Source of the DNA: Litorimonas haliclonae
GTDB taxonomy: Bacteria; Pseudomonadota; Alphaproteobacteria; Caulobacterales; Maricaulaceae
Assembly (NCBI RefSeq): GCF_965138505.1
Contig: NZ_CBCSCO010000001.1
Location: 186,001 to 250,000 of the forward strand
Length of the DNA stretch: 64,000 nt
Reading direction: 5' to 3'
Below, piece after piece: positions 9,432 through 19,074 of the stretch. The notes under the pieces were generated by a model that saw nothing but the letters and a program-made list of their open reading frames with translations, was not told where the DNA came from and ran no database searches. The translations under genes were made by a program, and so were the position numbers. Position 1 is the first letter of the stretch, and the number at the start of each line of letters is the position of its first letter.

Positions 9432-11462
9432 TTAGAAATCAGCGCTCACGCCTAAAAACAGCGTGCGGGGCCGTCCGGGGAAATAACGCTCATTCCCGAA
9501 AGCGAAGTCAGCCCTGTCTGCATATCGTGTATCAAAGACATTATCAATTCGGCCCTGAAGTTTAAGAGCCGCTGTCAGGTTATAATCCCCGCGAAGAACG
9601 AAAATATCATGTCCGGGATAGTCTTCTGTATTGCCCGGATTCGTAAAATAGCTTCCGACATGGCGCCATTCACCTTCTATGGTAGAAAGGTCATTTGGAC
9701 GGGCTGTCGCGCGTATTGTCCAAAGCGTATCCGGCGCTGTGTCAACGCGGTCGCCTTGCGTAATATTATTCGCCGGAGACCCTTCGTCTAACGAGAAATC
9801 ATAAGTGTGTCGCGCTAATGTTCCGTCACCAGACACGGACAACCAATCCGTTAGCTCCGCTGAAAAACTTGCCTCCAGCCCAGTATGCTGCGTTTTGCCG
9901 TCCACCACATTAAACCCATTTGCGTTCCGGAAAAAGAAATTGTCCTTCCATTGGGTAAAAGCAGCAAATTCAACTTGCGCTTTCCCGAAGTCCCGTTTGA
10001 ATCCTGCCTCCAGACTATCAAGCGTTTCTACATCTGCTTCGCCCGCAACTTGGTTAAGCTGAACGGAATACAGATCCGTCACTTGCGGCGCGCGGGAGCC
10101 TCTGGCAGCCCGTATGTAAACTAGGGAGCGATCATCCAGATGGTGTCTCAGACTGACTTTTGGGGTCACGGTCAGGAAATCATCATTTCGGTCAGCTACT
10201 CGGATGAAACGTCCGCTCTGGCCCGTGTTTGCTTGGTTATTATACTCATAATTTGTGTATTCCGCCCGGACGCCGAGATCCAGTGTCGTTGAAGCCCCCA
10301 GTTCAATGTCCCGCTGCGCGTAAGCCGCGCCGACAAGCGCCTTCACTTCGTAATCATAATGAAGCCCCTGAGTGAATGAGAATTGGTCAGGATTGTCCTG
10401 GAATTCGAATAAGAAGCCGTCAGTATACTCAATATCGGCCCCGACATTGAAGTCCTCCCCGAAAAATGCAGTTTGCAAACCAAAGGAACTATGCCCGTTC
10501 TTCTCCAGAGCTTGGCCGGGGACAAAATGGCGAAGAAAACGTAATTCAACACGGCGCGCATAAGGCGTCATTGTAAGCGTGTTCCCCCCAAAACCTCGAG
10601 TAAAACGGGCTTGAGTACGATAGCTTTTACCGTCGCGAAACGCTTCCGGATTAGGGTTGGTAAAGCGGATGGCGTCATCTTTATATGCGGCATTTCCTTC
10701 GATGAATCCGGCTGTTTCCTGATTAAGGTTATTAAAAGAGCTTAGCCAATCGACAGACCAAGGTCCCAATTCCCCTTGGTATTTAAGCTGGACTTTCTGT
10801 TGATCAAACCCGCTATCGTTACGAAAACCGTCATCATGGGCAAGAGACGTAGAGAGACGAAACGCTCCGTTCGACGCACTTGCAAGACCCGAAATAAAGC
10901 CATCCTCGCCGCCCAATACCTTTAATGTGTTTTTACCTTCGACGCCTTTAGAAGTGATATTAATGAGCCCATGTACGGCATTCGAGCCATATTGCGCTGG
11001 GCCAGGCCCTTTAAAAATTTCAAGGCTTTGCGCGAATTCGGTACCGCCCTCAAACAATCCATTTACATTTGCAAAACCTGCAGCCCGCAGCGGCACGCCG
11101 TCTTCGAGGTACAGAAAACTACCGGCCCCGGCCCCCCCGGTTAAAACCGGAGAACGAATAGCGGTCAAATGCTCCTGACCGCTCCCGCGATGAATATTCA
11201 CGCCCGCAACTCGGTTCAGTGCCTCGGCTGGATGTACGGCGGATATGCGCTCCAAGCTTTCAGCACCTAAAACGTCTACGCTTGCCGGGACGTCCCAGAT
11301 AGCAAAATCAGCGTCATAAATGCCCCTAACGATGATTTCGTTGATCTCACCGGAAGAATCAGATTCTTTCGGCGTTGGCGTAGTTTGGGAGTCCTGCGCC
11401 CACACGGCAGAAGAAAGAGCCGAAAGCGAAAGACATAAAAAGAGAGAGGTTTTGATTTTCAT
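9432..11462 (-). CDS. TonB-dependent outer-membrane receptor (alkB-linked)
   Basis: The 676-residue product has a signal peptide ending near VWAQ, a plug domain (about residues 45-160, with IFKGPGPAQYGSNAVHG typical of the plug end) and a beta-barrel ending in a C-terminal Phe (GVSADF). TonB-dependent receptors bring iron chelates, cobalamin, sugars or other scarce compounds across the outer membrane; the substrate cannot be read here. The ATG at 11462 is chosen over an in-frame upstream start since the signal peptide begins there. It follows tetR by 39 bp on the same strand and lies opposite alkB, suggesting a role in alkane uptake or in supplying iron to the di-iron AlkB. That role is inference. 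Confidence 0.9.
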   Translation of the reverse strand: MKIKTSLFLCLSLSALSSAVWAQDSQTTPTPKESDSSGEINEIIVRGIYDADFAIWDVPASVDVLGAESLERISAVHPAEALNRVAGVNIHRGSGQEHLTAIRSPVLTGGAGAGSFLYLEDGVPLRAAGFANVNGLFEGGTEFAQSLEIFKGPGPAQYGSNAVHGLINITSKGVEGKNTLKVLGGEDGFISGLASASNGAFRLSTSLAHDDGFRNDSGFDQQKVQLKYQGELGPWSVDWLSSFNNLNQETAGFIEGNAAYKDDAIRFTNPNPEAFRDGKSYRTQARFTRGFGGNTLTMTPYARRVELRFLRHFVPGQALEKNGHSSFGLQTAFFGEDFNVGADIEYTDGFLFEFQDNPDQFSFTQGLHYDYEVKALVGAAYAQRDIELGASTTLDLGVRAEYTNYEYNNQANTGQSGRFIRVADRNDDFLTVTPKVSLRHHLDDRSLVYIRAARGSRAPQVTDLYSVQLNQVAGEADVETLDSLEAGFKRDFGKAQVEFAAFTQWKDNFFFRNANGFNVVDGKTQHTGLEASFSAELTDWLSVSGDGTLARHTYDFSLDEGSPANNITQGDRVDTAPDTLWTIRATARPNDLSTIEGEWRHVGSYFTNPGNTEDYPGHDIFVLRGDYNLTAALKLQGRIDNVFDTRYADRADFAFGNERYFPGRPRTLFLGVSADF

Positions 11463-11501
11463 AACCGCCCTATGGCCAGAGAGGCTCAATGTATCAAGTG
11501 A

Positions 11502-12068
11502 CTATTTCGGCTCAGCCAAGAGCGCATCAATCAAACGTAGAATAAATTTCACCATGACGTCGCGAGGCGTTTTGTCAAATTTCATAACCGCCATCATATT
11601 GGCAGCATTATAAATTATCAGAGCATCGGTCTCATTATCGAGCGGAGCCGGCATAGATGTCTTTATCAATTCAAGAATATGGCTCCGCGTAGCCAAATAT
11701 TGAGGCCGAAGGTCGGGATTAAATGACACCGACCAACTAAGATAGGCTTTCAAAGTCGCGGGGCGCTCCTCAATCATTTCTTCATAGGCAACGGACATCG
11801 ACAAAACCCGGTCTTTCGCTGCTGATCCAGTCTCCGGTAGGTTTTTAAACATCTCGACAACGTGAGCCTCAATTTCATTCAGCACGTCTTGTGTCAGCTC
11901 TTCCCGCGTCGGAAAATAATTAAAGACCGTCGCAGTCGAAACCCCTGCCCGTTTTGCTATGTCGCCATGCCCTGTTCGCTCTATGCCTATATCTGCAAAG
12001 GTCGCGATCGCTGTTTCCACTAATTGATGGCGCCGGGCTTCCGGGCTTAATCGATTTCGGCTGCGCAT
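11502..12068 (-). CDS. TetR-family transcriptional regulator
   Basis: The 188-residue protein has the TetR N-terminal helix-turn-helix (about residues 10-57: LVETAIATFADIG...GDIAKRAGVSTATVFNYFPTREEL) and an all-helical ligand domain. It is divergent from alkB with 115 bp between starts, a classic arrangement for a local repressor, and is followed by the TonB receptor. A perfect 14-bp palindrome over the predicted alkB promoter is a candidate operator. The effector is unknown; an alkane, alkanol or fatty acyl compound would fit. Confidence 0.9.
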   Translation of the reverse strand: MRSRNRLSPEARRHQLVETAIATFADIGIERTGHGDIAKRAGVSTATVFNYFPTREELTQDVLNEIEAHVVEMFKNLPETGSAAKDRVLSMSVAYEEMIEERPATLKAYLSWSVSFNPDLRPQYLATRSHILELIKTSMPAPLDNETDALIIYNAANMMAVMKFDKTPRDVMVKFILRLIDALLAEPK

Positions 12069-12129
12069 GGTGAGGCCTAATTAAAGTAAGTTGAGAACCA
12101 AGATGTTCGTTTAGACCGTTGCGACGACC

Positions 12130-12158
12130 TTGACAATTCCTCCCTCCCAATTAATGAT
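12130..12158 (+). promoter_or_regulatory. Predicted alkB promoter
   Basis: A perfect -35 hexamer TTGACA at 12130-12135 is followed, after a 17-nt spacer, by AATGAT at 12153-12158 (4 of 6 matches to TATAAT, including A2 and T6). It lies 26 bp before the alkB start codon, giving a short leader. Prediction from sequence only. Confidence 0.5.
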
Positions 12159-12168
12159 AAATTTATCA
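12155..12168. promoter_or_regulatory. Palindromic candidate operator TGATAAATTTATCA
   Basis: TGATAAATTTATCA is a perfect 14-bp palindrome in the tetR-alkB intergenic region, overlapping the predicted -10 box and transcription start of alkB. Position and symmetry suit a homodimeric TetR repressor blocking alkB. AGGGGAG just downstream (12171-12177) is the alkB ribosome binding site. Confidence 0.5.
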
Positions 12169-12183
12169 ATAGGGGAGAAGTGA

Positions 12184-13380
12184 ATGGCGTTTATTGAAAC
12201 TCTTAGGACGAAACCGGAATGGAAACGTCACCTCTGGCTTATATCTCTTACGTTTCCAACCACGCCTTTGTTGGGAATTGCGTTAGCTCTTGCGACGGGC
12301 AATCCACACTGGGTTTGGCTACCTGTCGCAATATTTTATGTGCTCGTCCCAGCGCTGGATTACTTTGTCGGAGATGACAAATATGACCTCCTGGGCCTCA
12401 TTCAGGACGAAGTAAGTCGTTCGAAATTTTATAAATTCATGGTCCACGCCATGTTACCTGCCATCTATTTGACGTGGGTTGGTGGAGCATGGTTTTTCAC
12501 TAAACAGTCGTGGCCTTGGGATGTTTATCTGGCTTTAGGCTTAAGCCATGGCTGGGGCCTGGCCTTTGCAATCAATGCCGGACATGAAACCGGGCACAAA
12601 ACGGATAAAGTCTCGAAGTGGTTCGCGCTTTTCATGCTTCTACCAAGCTTTTACGGCCATTTCCGAGTCGAACATAACATGGGGCACCATTCCGATGTCG
12701 CCACACCGCGCGATCATGCGACCTCGAGATTTGGTGAAAGCTATTATCAGTTTATGAGTCGCGAATATCCAGGTGCATGGAAACGATCCTGGAAAATTGA
12801 GAAACGGCGCGCCGACCGAAAAGGCTATTCCCGCTTTTCTCTAAAGAATGAAGTCGTTCTCGCCACAGATATGGCTCTGATCCTCTGGAGCGTAATGATC
12901 GTTATTTTCGGTGTCTCCGTCCTTGCCTATATGCTCTTGGCTTGGTTTGTTTCTGCCACAGCCCTGACTTCGCAGAATTACATTGCCCATTATGGCCTGC
13001 TACGTGATCGACGTCCGGACGGAAAATTCCTTCCTTGCGAACCTCACCATAGCTGGAATTGCAATCTGCTCGTCACTAATTTGACAAGTTTCAACTTGGC
13101 CCGTCATTCAGACCATCACGCTAACCCCTCTCGGCATTATCAATATCTGCGGCAGTTTCAGGAGGTTCCTGCTCTGCCTTTTGGTTATATGCTGATGTTC
13201 CTGATTGGATATGTTCCGCCGCTCTTTCGCAGGGTTATGGACCCGCTTGTCCTCAAAGGCGTAAACGGTGATATGAACAAGGTTCTAACGAAAGACCTCG
13301 TCTGCCAATGGGAAGCTGAACAATCCGTCGTTAAGCCCGAAGCAAATAAAGCATCCACACGCAATTCTGCCTCGGTCTGA
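12184..13380 (+). CDS. alkB: Alkane 1-monooxygenase AlkB-like (non-heme di-iron, membrane)
   Basis: AlkB hydroxylates the terminal carbon of n-alkanes in the inner membrane, using electrons from rubredoxin. The 398-residue protein has several membrane helices and the family histidine boxes: HETGH (134-138), EHNMGHH (163-169), an HYG box NYIAHYGL (265-272) and LARHSDHH (305-312). The iron-binding histidines are present, but several usually conserved neighbours differ: EHNMGHH for EHNRGHH, NYIAHYGL for NYxEHYGL, LARHSDHH for LQRHSDHH. It may therefore belong to a divergent clade, perhaps with a different substrate range. No rubredoxin or rubredoxin reductase gene is nearby. The start has a good ribosome binding site. 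Confidence 0.88.
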   Translation: MAFIETLRTKPEWKRHLWLISLTFPTTPLLGIALALATGNPHWVWLPVAIFYVLVPALDYFVGDDKYDLLGLIQDEVSRSKFYKFMVHAMLPAIYLTWVGGAWFFTKQSWPWDVYLALGLSHGWGLAFAINAGHETGHKTDKVSKWFALFMLLPSFYGHFRVEHNMGHHSDVATPRDHATSRFGESYYQFMSREYPGAWKRSWKIEKRRADRKGYSRFSLKNEVVLATDMALILWSVMIVIFGVSVLAYMLLAWFVSATALTSQNYIAHYGLLRDRRPDGKFLPCEPHHSWNCNLLVTNLTSFNLARHSDHHANPSRHYQYLRQFQEVPALPFGYMLMFLIGYVPPLFRRVMDPLVLKGVNGDMNKVLTKDLVCQWEAEQSVVKPEANKASTRNSASV

Positions 13381-13395
13381 TCGCTTAGGCTCTTC

Positions 13396-16300
13396 TTAGG
13401 TTTCCGATTTAGGAGAAGAGCCTGTCTTCGATTTTGATGAAGTTGCCGTCTTAGTTTTAGGCTTAAGCGCAGATTTGGACTTAGGGGCTGTTTTGGCTGC
13501 CTTCCCCGTCTTGCCTTTGGCCTTTGACGTTGATGCTTTCTTAGCCTGACTCTGAGCCGATTTTGATTTCTGTAAAAATTCTAACGGTACATTTTGCGTA
13601 ACAATATTGAGGTCGCGTTGCGGGAACGGGATCGGGATGCCTGCTTTCTCGAGTGTTTTATTGATTTCAGTATGAATGGTGTGTGTCATTGGCACGCGTT
13701 CATCAAAAGTACGCAGAAATACGCGGACTTCGAAATCTAGTGAACTGTCCCCAAACCCCATGAACAAGACCGACGGGGGCGGCGTATCTAAAACTTTAGG
13801 CAATTTCTTGACCGTATCTAACATCAACTCCCGCGCCTTGTCCGTGTTTGACCCATAGGCAATGCCAACCTTGACGATCAGTCGTGTTACGGAATTTGAA
13901 AGCGTCCAATTAGTCACCCTTTCACTGATAAGGGCTTCGTTCGGAATCAGAATTTCACGATGATCCAAATCATTTAGAGTCGTCGCCCGAATTTTAATTC
14001 GAGAAACAAATCCGCTTTCCTCTCCGATTGTGACGTAGTCACCAATGCGAATAGGCCGTTCAAACAAAATTACGAGGCCGGAAACGAAGTTCGCGATAAT
14101 CTTTTGCAAACCGAAACCGATACCAACCGACAAACCGGCCGCCACAAATTTCAACTGCGACCACTGCAAACCTAACCTGTTAACCCCAACGATCAGGCCA
14201 AGCGCAATGATTATGTAACCCAAAATTGTGACAACAGCGTAGCGTGTGCCTGGATCAACCCCGAGGCGGTTTAAAACGAAAATCTCCAGAAAGCCCGGCA
14301 AGTTACGGGCTGCAATAAATGTTAGTCCCAATATGACGAGTGATTGAAGCACGTTCCAAAGGGTAACCGCCGTCTCAATCGGATTATTCAATTCATCCAA
14401 TTCGCCGGTTTTGTATGTCCAGACATCAATACCATCGAAAATAGATAATGCTGGCAATAAAGAGGACCAGTTCGCCCACATAAGAACCGCAAAAGCAATA
14501 ATAATAAGCGTATTAAGTAATTGAGCAGATTGACGCGTCAATGACGAAACATCGATTTCTTTCGTATCGACTTTCGGCGGCGGAGACATTTCCTCTCCGC
14601 GTTCTTCGGCTTCTTCTTTCTCGCGGCGGGCCTTGATGGCAGCATCGCGACGCTCAACCGCTTGACGATAACGAAGCTGGCGCTGAGCCACGACAATTAC
14701 CCGGCGAATAGTTCCCCACACTAAATAAGTTAGGAACAGAAGCAGGGCGGACATGAAAAACCGCCACAGCAATTCGTCTGCAGTTTCATAATATCCTGCC
14801 GCGGCAAGAGCCGCTGCGCCTATCGGGATACCGATAATAAATACAGAGATAAGTCCATTATACCGAACAAACCAGCCCGGGTCGTTTGACGTATTTGAAA
14901 ACTTATTTTTTTCCAACAATGTGATCTTGAAACCGAAAACGCCGAGCACAAGACAGGTTAAAATAAATAGTAGTAGAGACAGGCCTTCATAGATGCCAGC
15001 GCTAGTCATATCTGTCGTCAGGGCCAATAACCCTGAGGTCACGCCGACGACGGGCACGAACCACCTAAGTTGTTTATTGACGGTCTGACGAACAATTGCC
15101 GCCATTTTAAAATGGGTCCCGAATAGGGATTTATCTCGGTCCCAAACTCGCCAAGTCAGAACGATAAAGAGGAAAATGGCTAAAAAATAACAGGCGTTTT
15201 CGACGCCGTCGACAACAGGGTCGGCGAGATCAACAAGATCGAACAGAATTCCCGATAATAAAAATAATAGTGGTAGCGGTAATGCTATGAGACACCCCGC
15301 CACAAGAACCGCCGGTGTATGCCAAGCGCTATCGACTTTTACCCGGCCGACTTCAGTCGAACGCTTTTGAATATTTGCATAGAGCCAAGGCCGCGTCCGA
15401 TACAAACCGATAATTACAACGCCGAAAATAAAAGCGAGAGGCCAATATTTTTGAAGCTGTGAGGTTAGAGTCTCAAAAACTAAAACGATGTGTTCAGGCG
15501 CAAATAACTCCAGACTCCCATTAACAATTTTTGGCAGCCAACTGACGCCGATTGCCGGCACACTAGGAATCCACAATAGCTTTTCATCAAGTAAGGACTG
15601 TAAGTCTTGGGTGGTCTCTAGCAACTTTTCCTGTGCGGCTTGAAGCTGGCGAATATCCGTAACACGGTCAGTTCCTTCTGTCGAAATGCGCAAAAGAAGC
15701 GAACGTTGAGAATCGTTGAGGATTTGAAGCGCCGCAATTTCTTCAGAGTTGAAAGCGGGCAAGGTTGGGTTGATGCGTCTTGCCGCGTTCAGAACCGTCT
15801 CTGGGTTTACGCGCCCGACCGGCAAATCGCGCAGAGCTTCCTGCGCCACTAATCTCTGACGGGTCGCATTGACCAACAGGGTTTGCGTCTCATTTAAATC
15901 CGCTCGAATTGCCTGCGGGGAAACAAGTTGATTGCCCAATCGTCGTAATGTTGCGCCAGCATCCCGGTCCAAACTTTCAAGATTGGCAAGGTCTCTGGCG
16001 ACTTCCAAATCTTCCAATACATCATCCTGGCGGGACCGGGCTGACGCCGTGTTTCGGGAAATAGCAGCTTCACTTGCAGCCAAGCCTATAACCTGTTTTG
16101 CCAATTCCTTGTTTCGCTCTGCCATTTTGGATAGCACCGGATGTAAATCGCTGTAGCGATCCGCCTCCGCCAAGACAGTGCTTTGAAATTGCAAAGCCTC
16201 GTTCAACCGCCGCTGACCAGTTCTTTCTTGAAGAACCTGAACTTCGCGGGATAATTCACGCGATTGTAGTTCAGCGAGCATTTGTCGGGCATTAATAATT

Positions 16301-16989
16301 TCATTCCGGCGGGGTAGGCTGGCAACTTCACGCTCCAAGGTCGCAATTTGCTGACGGCGGTATTTAGCTTTCACCCTCAGATTTACGCGGCGCGCCCTCC
16401 CCAGCACATCTGACGCCGTTTCTACCTCTCCTAAATCGGCAAGGCCTGACGTGATTGTTCCCAGCTCGGCCCTAACTTCTATGAGTTCTTTTGGAGCATT
16501 TACCTGACGTGTACTCAGCGCCTGTAAACTAGCCCGATAGCCATCAATCTCAGAGCGCAGGCCTCGAAGTTCGGATTCTCGGGAAGCCAGTTCCTGCTCA
16601 AGCTCAAGCAGATCCTCTTCCCGCATGGGCTCTTCCCCCAACTCCATCTCCGTGAGGGGGGGTGTATCAAGTTGCTCTTTCGCTAGTTCGATCTCTTCAT
16701 TCAGACCTCTAAGTACTGCAGCAGAATTTGTTAAGTCGGATTGGTATTGCGTTTCCTGCTCTTGAGCCAAGGCAATATCCCGCAAGCGCTGAAGCGCTTC
16801 TTTGTATAAATCCGTTGCTGTCTGAATTTGCTCTTCGGAAAGCTCTGAATTATCTTCCAAATCCGCTATACTCGCTTCGATAGCAGAGCTGGACGGAACG
16901 GATGTATTTTGGGTCGTTTGAGCGAACGAAAATGATGCCTGAACCAGACTGAACAGGATCACTGATATTGTAATCAGAAAATGACGCAT
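13396..16989 (-). CDS. Large MscS-family mechanosensitive channel (MscK/MscM-like)
   Basis: This 1197-residue protein is of the large MscS class that releases solutes on hypo-osmotic shock or modulates membrane tension responses. It has a signal peptide (about 1-25), a long periplasmic coiled-coil region (about 30-480), around ten membrane helices (about 520-960), and the MscS pore and beta domain (about 960-1130, with GLSVGIGFGLQKIIANFVSG and ERPIRIGDYVTIG). The C-terminus is a roughly 55-residue Lys/Ser/Ala-rich tail, unusual for the family. The ATG at 16989 is preferred over the TTG directly before it. It converges on alkB with a 15-bp gap. Confidence 0.9.
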   Translation of the reverse strand: MRHFLITISVILFSLVQASFSFAQTTQNTSVPSSSAIEASIADLEDNSELSEEQIQTATDLYKEALQRLRDIALAQEQETQYQSDLTNSAAVLRGLNEEIELAKEQLDTPPLTEMELGEEPMREEDLLELEQELASRESELRGLRSEIDGYRASLQALSTRQVNAPKELIEVRAELGTITSGLADLGEVETASDVLGRARRVNLRVKAKYRRQQIATLEREVASLPRRNEIINARQMLAELQSRELSREVQVLQERTGQRRLNEALQFQSTVLAEADRYSDLHPVLSKMAERNKELAKQVIGLAASEAAISRNTASARSRQDDVLEDLEVARDLANLESLDRDAGATLRRLGNQLVSPQAIRADLNETQTLLVNATRQRLVAQEALRDLPVGRVNPETVLNAARRINPTLPAFNSEEIAALQILNDSQRSLLLRISTEGTDRVTDIRQLQAAQEKLLETTQDLQSLLDEKLLWIPSVPAIGVSWLPKIVNGSLELFAPEHIVLVFETLTSQLQKYWPLAFIFGVVIIGLYRTRPWLYANIQKRSTEVGRVKVDSAWHTPAVLVAGCLIALPLPLLFLLSGILFDLVDLADPVVDGVENACYFLAIFLFIVLTWRVWDRDKSLFGTHFKMAAIVRQTVNKQLRWFVPVVGVTSGLLALTTDMTSAGIYEGLSLLLFILTCLVLGVFGFKITLLEKNKFSNTSNDPGWFVRYNGLISVFIIGIPIGAAALAAAGYYETADELLWRFFMSALLLFLTYLVWGTIRRVIVVAQRQLRYRQAVERRDAAIKARREKEEAEERGEEMSPPPKVDTKEIDVSSLTRQSAQLLNTLIIIAFAVLMWANWSSLLPALSIFDGIDVWTYKTGELDELNNPIETAVTLWNVLQSLVILGLTFIAARNLPGFLEIFVLNRLGVDPGTRYAVVTILGYIIIALGLIVGVNRLGLQWSQLKFVAAGLSVGIGFGLQKIIANFVSGLVILFERPIRIGDYVTIGEESGFVSRIKIRATTLNDLDHREILIPNEALISERVTNWTLSNSVTRLIVKVGIAYGSNTDKARELMLDTVKKLPKVLDTPPPSVLFMGFGDSSLDFEVRVFLRTFDERVPMTHTIHTEINKTLEKAGIPIPFPQRDLNIVTQNVPLEFLQKSKSAQSQAKKASTSKAKGKTGKAAKTAPKSKSALKPKTKTATSSKSKTGSSPKSET

Positions 16990-17239
16990 CAAAAGAGTCG
17001 GCCTTTATCAACAAAGTTCATTTTCATTGATAAACAAACATCAACGCCGTGCAAGTCCGTTCACCGATTTGGCACTGTCATTTCAATAAGATAGACAAAA
17101 AAGAGCGAAAGCCTTTGCTATCCCTTCCTTTCACTCTTCAAACGACATCCTCTGAAGGGCAATAGTCAGATGCGTTTGATATACGCCTTAAGCATAAAGA
17201 CTGTTTCCTTTCGGCTGCACCTTGCCTAAACCACGCCAC

Positions 17240-19066
17240 ATGGCTCCACCCCTCTTAACGCTTTCCAATATCGCCCTGACCTTTGGTAGCACGCCTTTGC
17301 TGGAGGATGGCAACCTCATGGTTTATCCTCGAGAGCGTCTCTGTCTGGTCGGACGCAATGGTTCCGGTAAATCGACTTTGATGAAAATCGCTGCTGGGTT
17401 GGTAGAAGCCGACACGGGAGAGCGGTTTGTCAAACCCGGCGTTAGTTGGAGATATCTACCACAGGAGCCAGACTTATCTGCCTTCCAAACATCTTACGAT
17501 TATATAGCAGATGGGTTAATCGGGGCGGATGATGGTAGCCGAATTCCTTATCTATTGGACGCTCTGGGATTAAGCGGCGAAGAAAACCCTTCCGTCATGA
17601 GCGGAGGGGAAATGCGGCGCGCCGCTCTTGCGCGCACTTTGGCACCTGACCCTGACATTTTAATGTTGGATGAACCCACCAACCATCTCGATTTGCCCGC
17701 TATTGAATGGCTTGAGAAAGAACTCGGAAGAAGTCAGAGCGCAATCGTTTTGATTTCACATGACCGTCGCTTTCTCGATAATTTATCTAAACGAACCGTC
17801 TGGATGGACCGCGGCGAAACCCGTGATCTAGATGAAGGTTTCGGGGCTTTTGAAGATTGGCGGGATGAGTTTCTGGAACAGGAAGAACTCGAACGTCACA
17901 AAATGAACCGTAAGGTTCATCGTGAGCAACGCTGGGTCGTTCACGGCGTTTCGGGACGCCGGAAACGCAATGTCCGGCGCCTGAAGGAGCTTGGAGATCT
18001 GCGTAAGACTATAAAAAATCAGCGCCAAGTCACAGGCAGCGCTAAAATAACTGTGACGGAGGCAGACCGTTCTTCCAAGCAGATCGTGAAATTAACTGAT
18101 GTCAGCCACAGCTTCGATAAGAGACCGATCGTGAAAGATCTCTCCCTGCGTATTAACCGCGGAGAACGCCTAGGTTTAATCGGCCCGAACGGCGCCGGTA
18201 AAACAACACTTCTTCGGATTATCATGGGCGATATTCATCCCGATGAAGGTCAGGTTGAGCTTGGTTTGAATTTAGAATCCTTGGTGATTGATCAAAAACG
18301 GGAAAGTCTAAATCCTGACTGGACGTTGAAAGACGCACTGACAGACGGAGCGAATGACACCGTCATAGTCGGCGGCAATTCCGTTCATGTCATGCGGTAT
18401 ATGAAAGATTTTCTTTTCTTGCCTGAACAGGCCCGAACGCCCCTCCACGCTTTATCAGGCGGTGAGCGCGGTCGATTGCAGCTGGCCCGGGGCCTACGTC
18501 TCCCCAGCAATTTTCTTATATTGGATGAGCCTACCAACGACCTAGACCTGGAGACTTTGGATTTGCTCCAAGAAATGGTTTCGGAATATAACGGCACGGT
18601 TATCGTCGTGAGCCATGATCGTGACTTCTTAGATAGAACTGTGACCCGCACGCTTGCTTACGAAGGACCGGGTCAATGGCAAGTCTATCCCGGGGGATAC
18701 TCCGATATGGTCTCCCAAAGAGGCGCTGGGGTTCAATCGAGAGATTTGACGAAAACCAATTCGCAGCAGTCTCCGACGAAATCATCATCGTCTCCAAGCA
18801 CCACAGATTCCAGCCCCAAACAGTCGCCCCCTAAATTGTCCTATAAACATAAGTTTCGATTAGAGAAACTGCCACAGGAAATGGCAAAGTTTGAATCCTT
18901 GATTGCCGAACTAGAGCAAGAAATGGCAGACCCCGAACTCTACAGCAAAGACCCCAGCGCCTTTGCAAAAGTGAATGCGGCGCTCCAAAAGACTCGCTCG
19001 GCACTGAATGCGGCAGAAGAAGAGTGGCTAGAGTTAGAAATGATCCGAGAAGAGTCAGAGAGATAA
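17240..19066 (+). CDS. uup: ABC-F family ATPase Uup
   Basis: ABC-F proteins are soluble twin-ATPase proteins that act on ribosomes; Uup also affects precise excision of transposons and DNA repair. The 608-residue protein has two ABC cassettes, with Walker A GRNGSGKST (first) and GPNGAGKTT (second), signature MSGGEMRRAALAR and ALSGGERGRLQLARG, and Walker B LMLDEPTNHLD and LILDEPTNDLD. A Ser/Pro-rich linker leads to a C-terminal coiled coil (about 540-605), the Uup-type DNA-binding domain, which separates it from EttA. The ATG at 17240 is chosen over the TTG at 17222, though neither has a strong ribosome binding site. Confidence 0.92.
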   Translation: MAPPLLTLSNIALTFGSTPLLEDGNLMVYPRERLCLVGRNGSGKSTLMKIAAGLVEADTGERFVKPGVSWRYLPQEPDLSAFQTSYDYIADGLIGADDGSRIPYLLDALGLSGEENPSVMSGGEMRRAALARTLAPDPDILMLDEPTNHLDLPAIEWLEKELGRSQSAIVLISHDRRFLDNLSKRTVWMDRGETRDLDEGFGAFEDWRDEFLEQEELERHKMNRKVHREQRWVVHGVSGRRKRNVRRLKELGDLRKTIKNQRQVTGSAKITVTEADRSSKQIVKLTDVSHSFDKRPIVKDLSLRINRGERLGLIGPNGAGKTTLLRIIMGDIHPDEGQVELGLNLESLVIDQKRESLNPDWTLKDALTDGANDTVIVGGNSVHVMRYMKDFLFLPEQARTPLHALSGGERGRLQLARGLRLPSNFLILDEPTNDLDLETLDLLQEMVSEYNGTVIVVSHDRDFLDRTVTRTLAYEGPGQWQVYPGGYSDMVSQRGAGVQSRDLTKTNSQQSPTKSSSSPSTTDSSPKQSPPKLSYKHKFRLEKLPQEMAKFESLIAELEQEMADPELYSKDPSAFAKVNAALQKTRSALNAAEEEWLELEMIREESER

Positions 19067-19074
19067 AGGCACAA

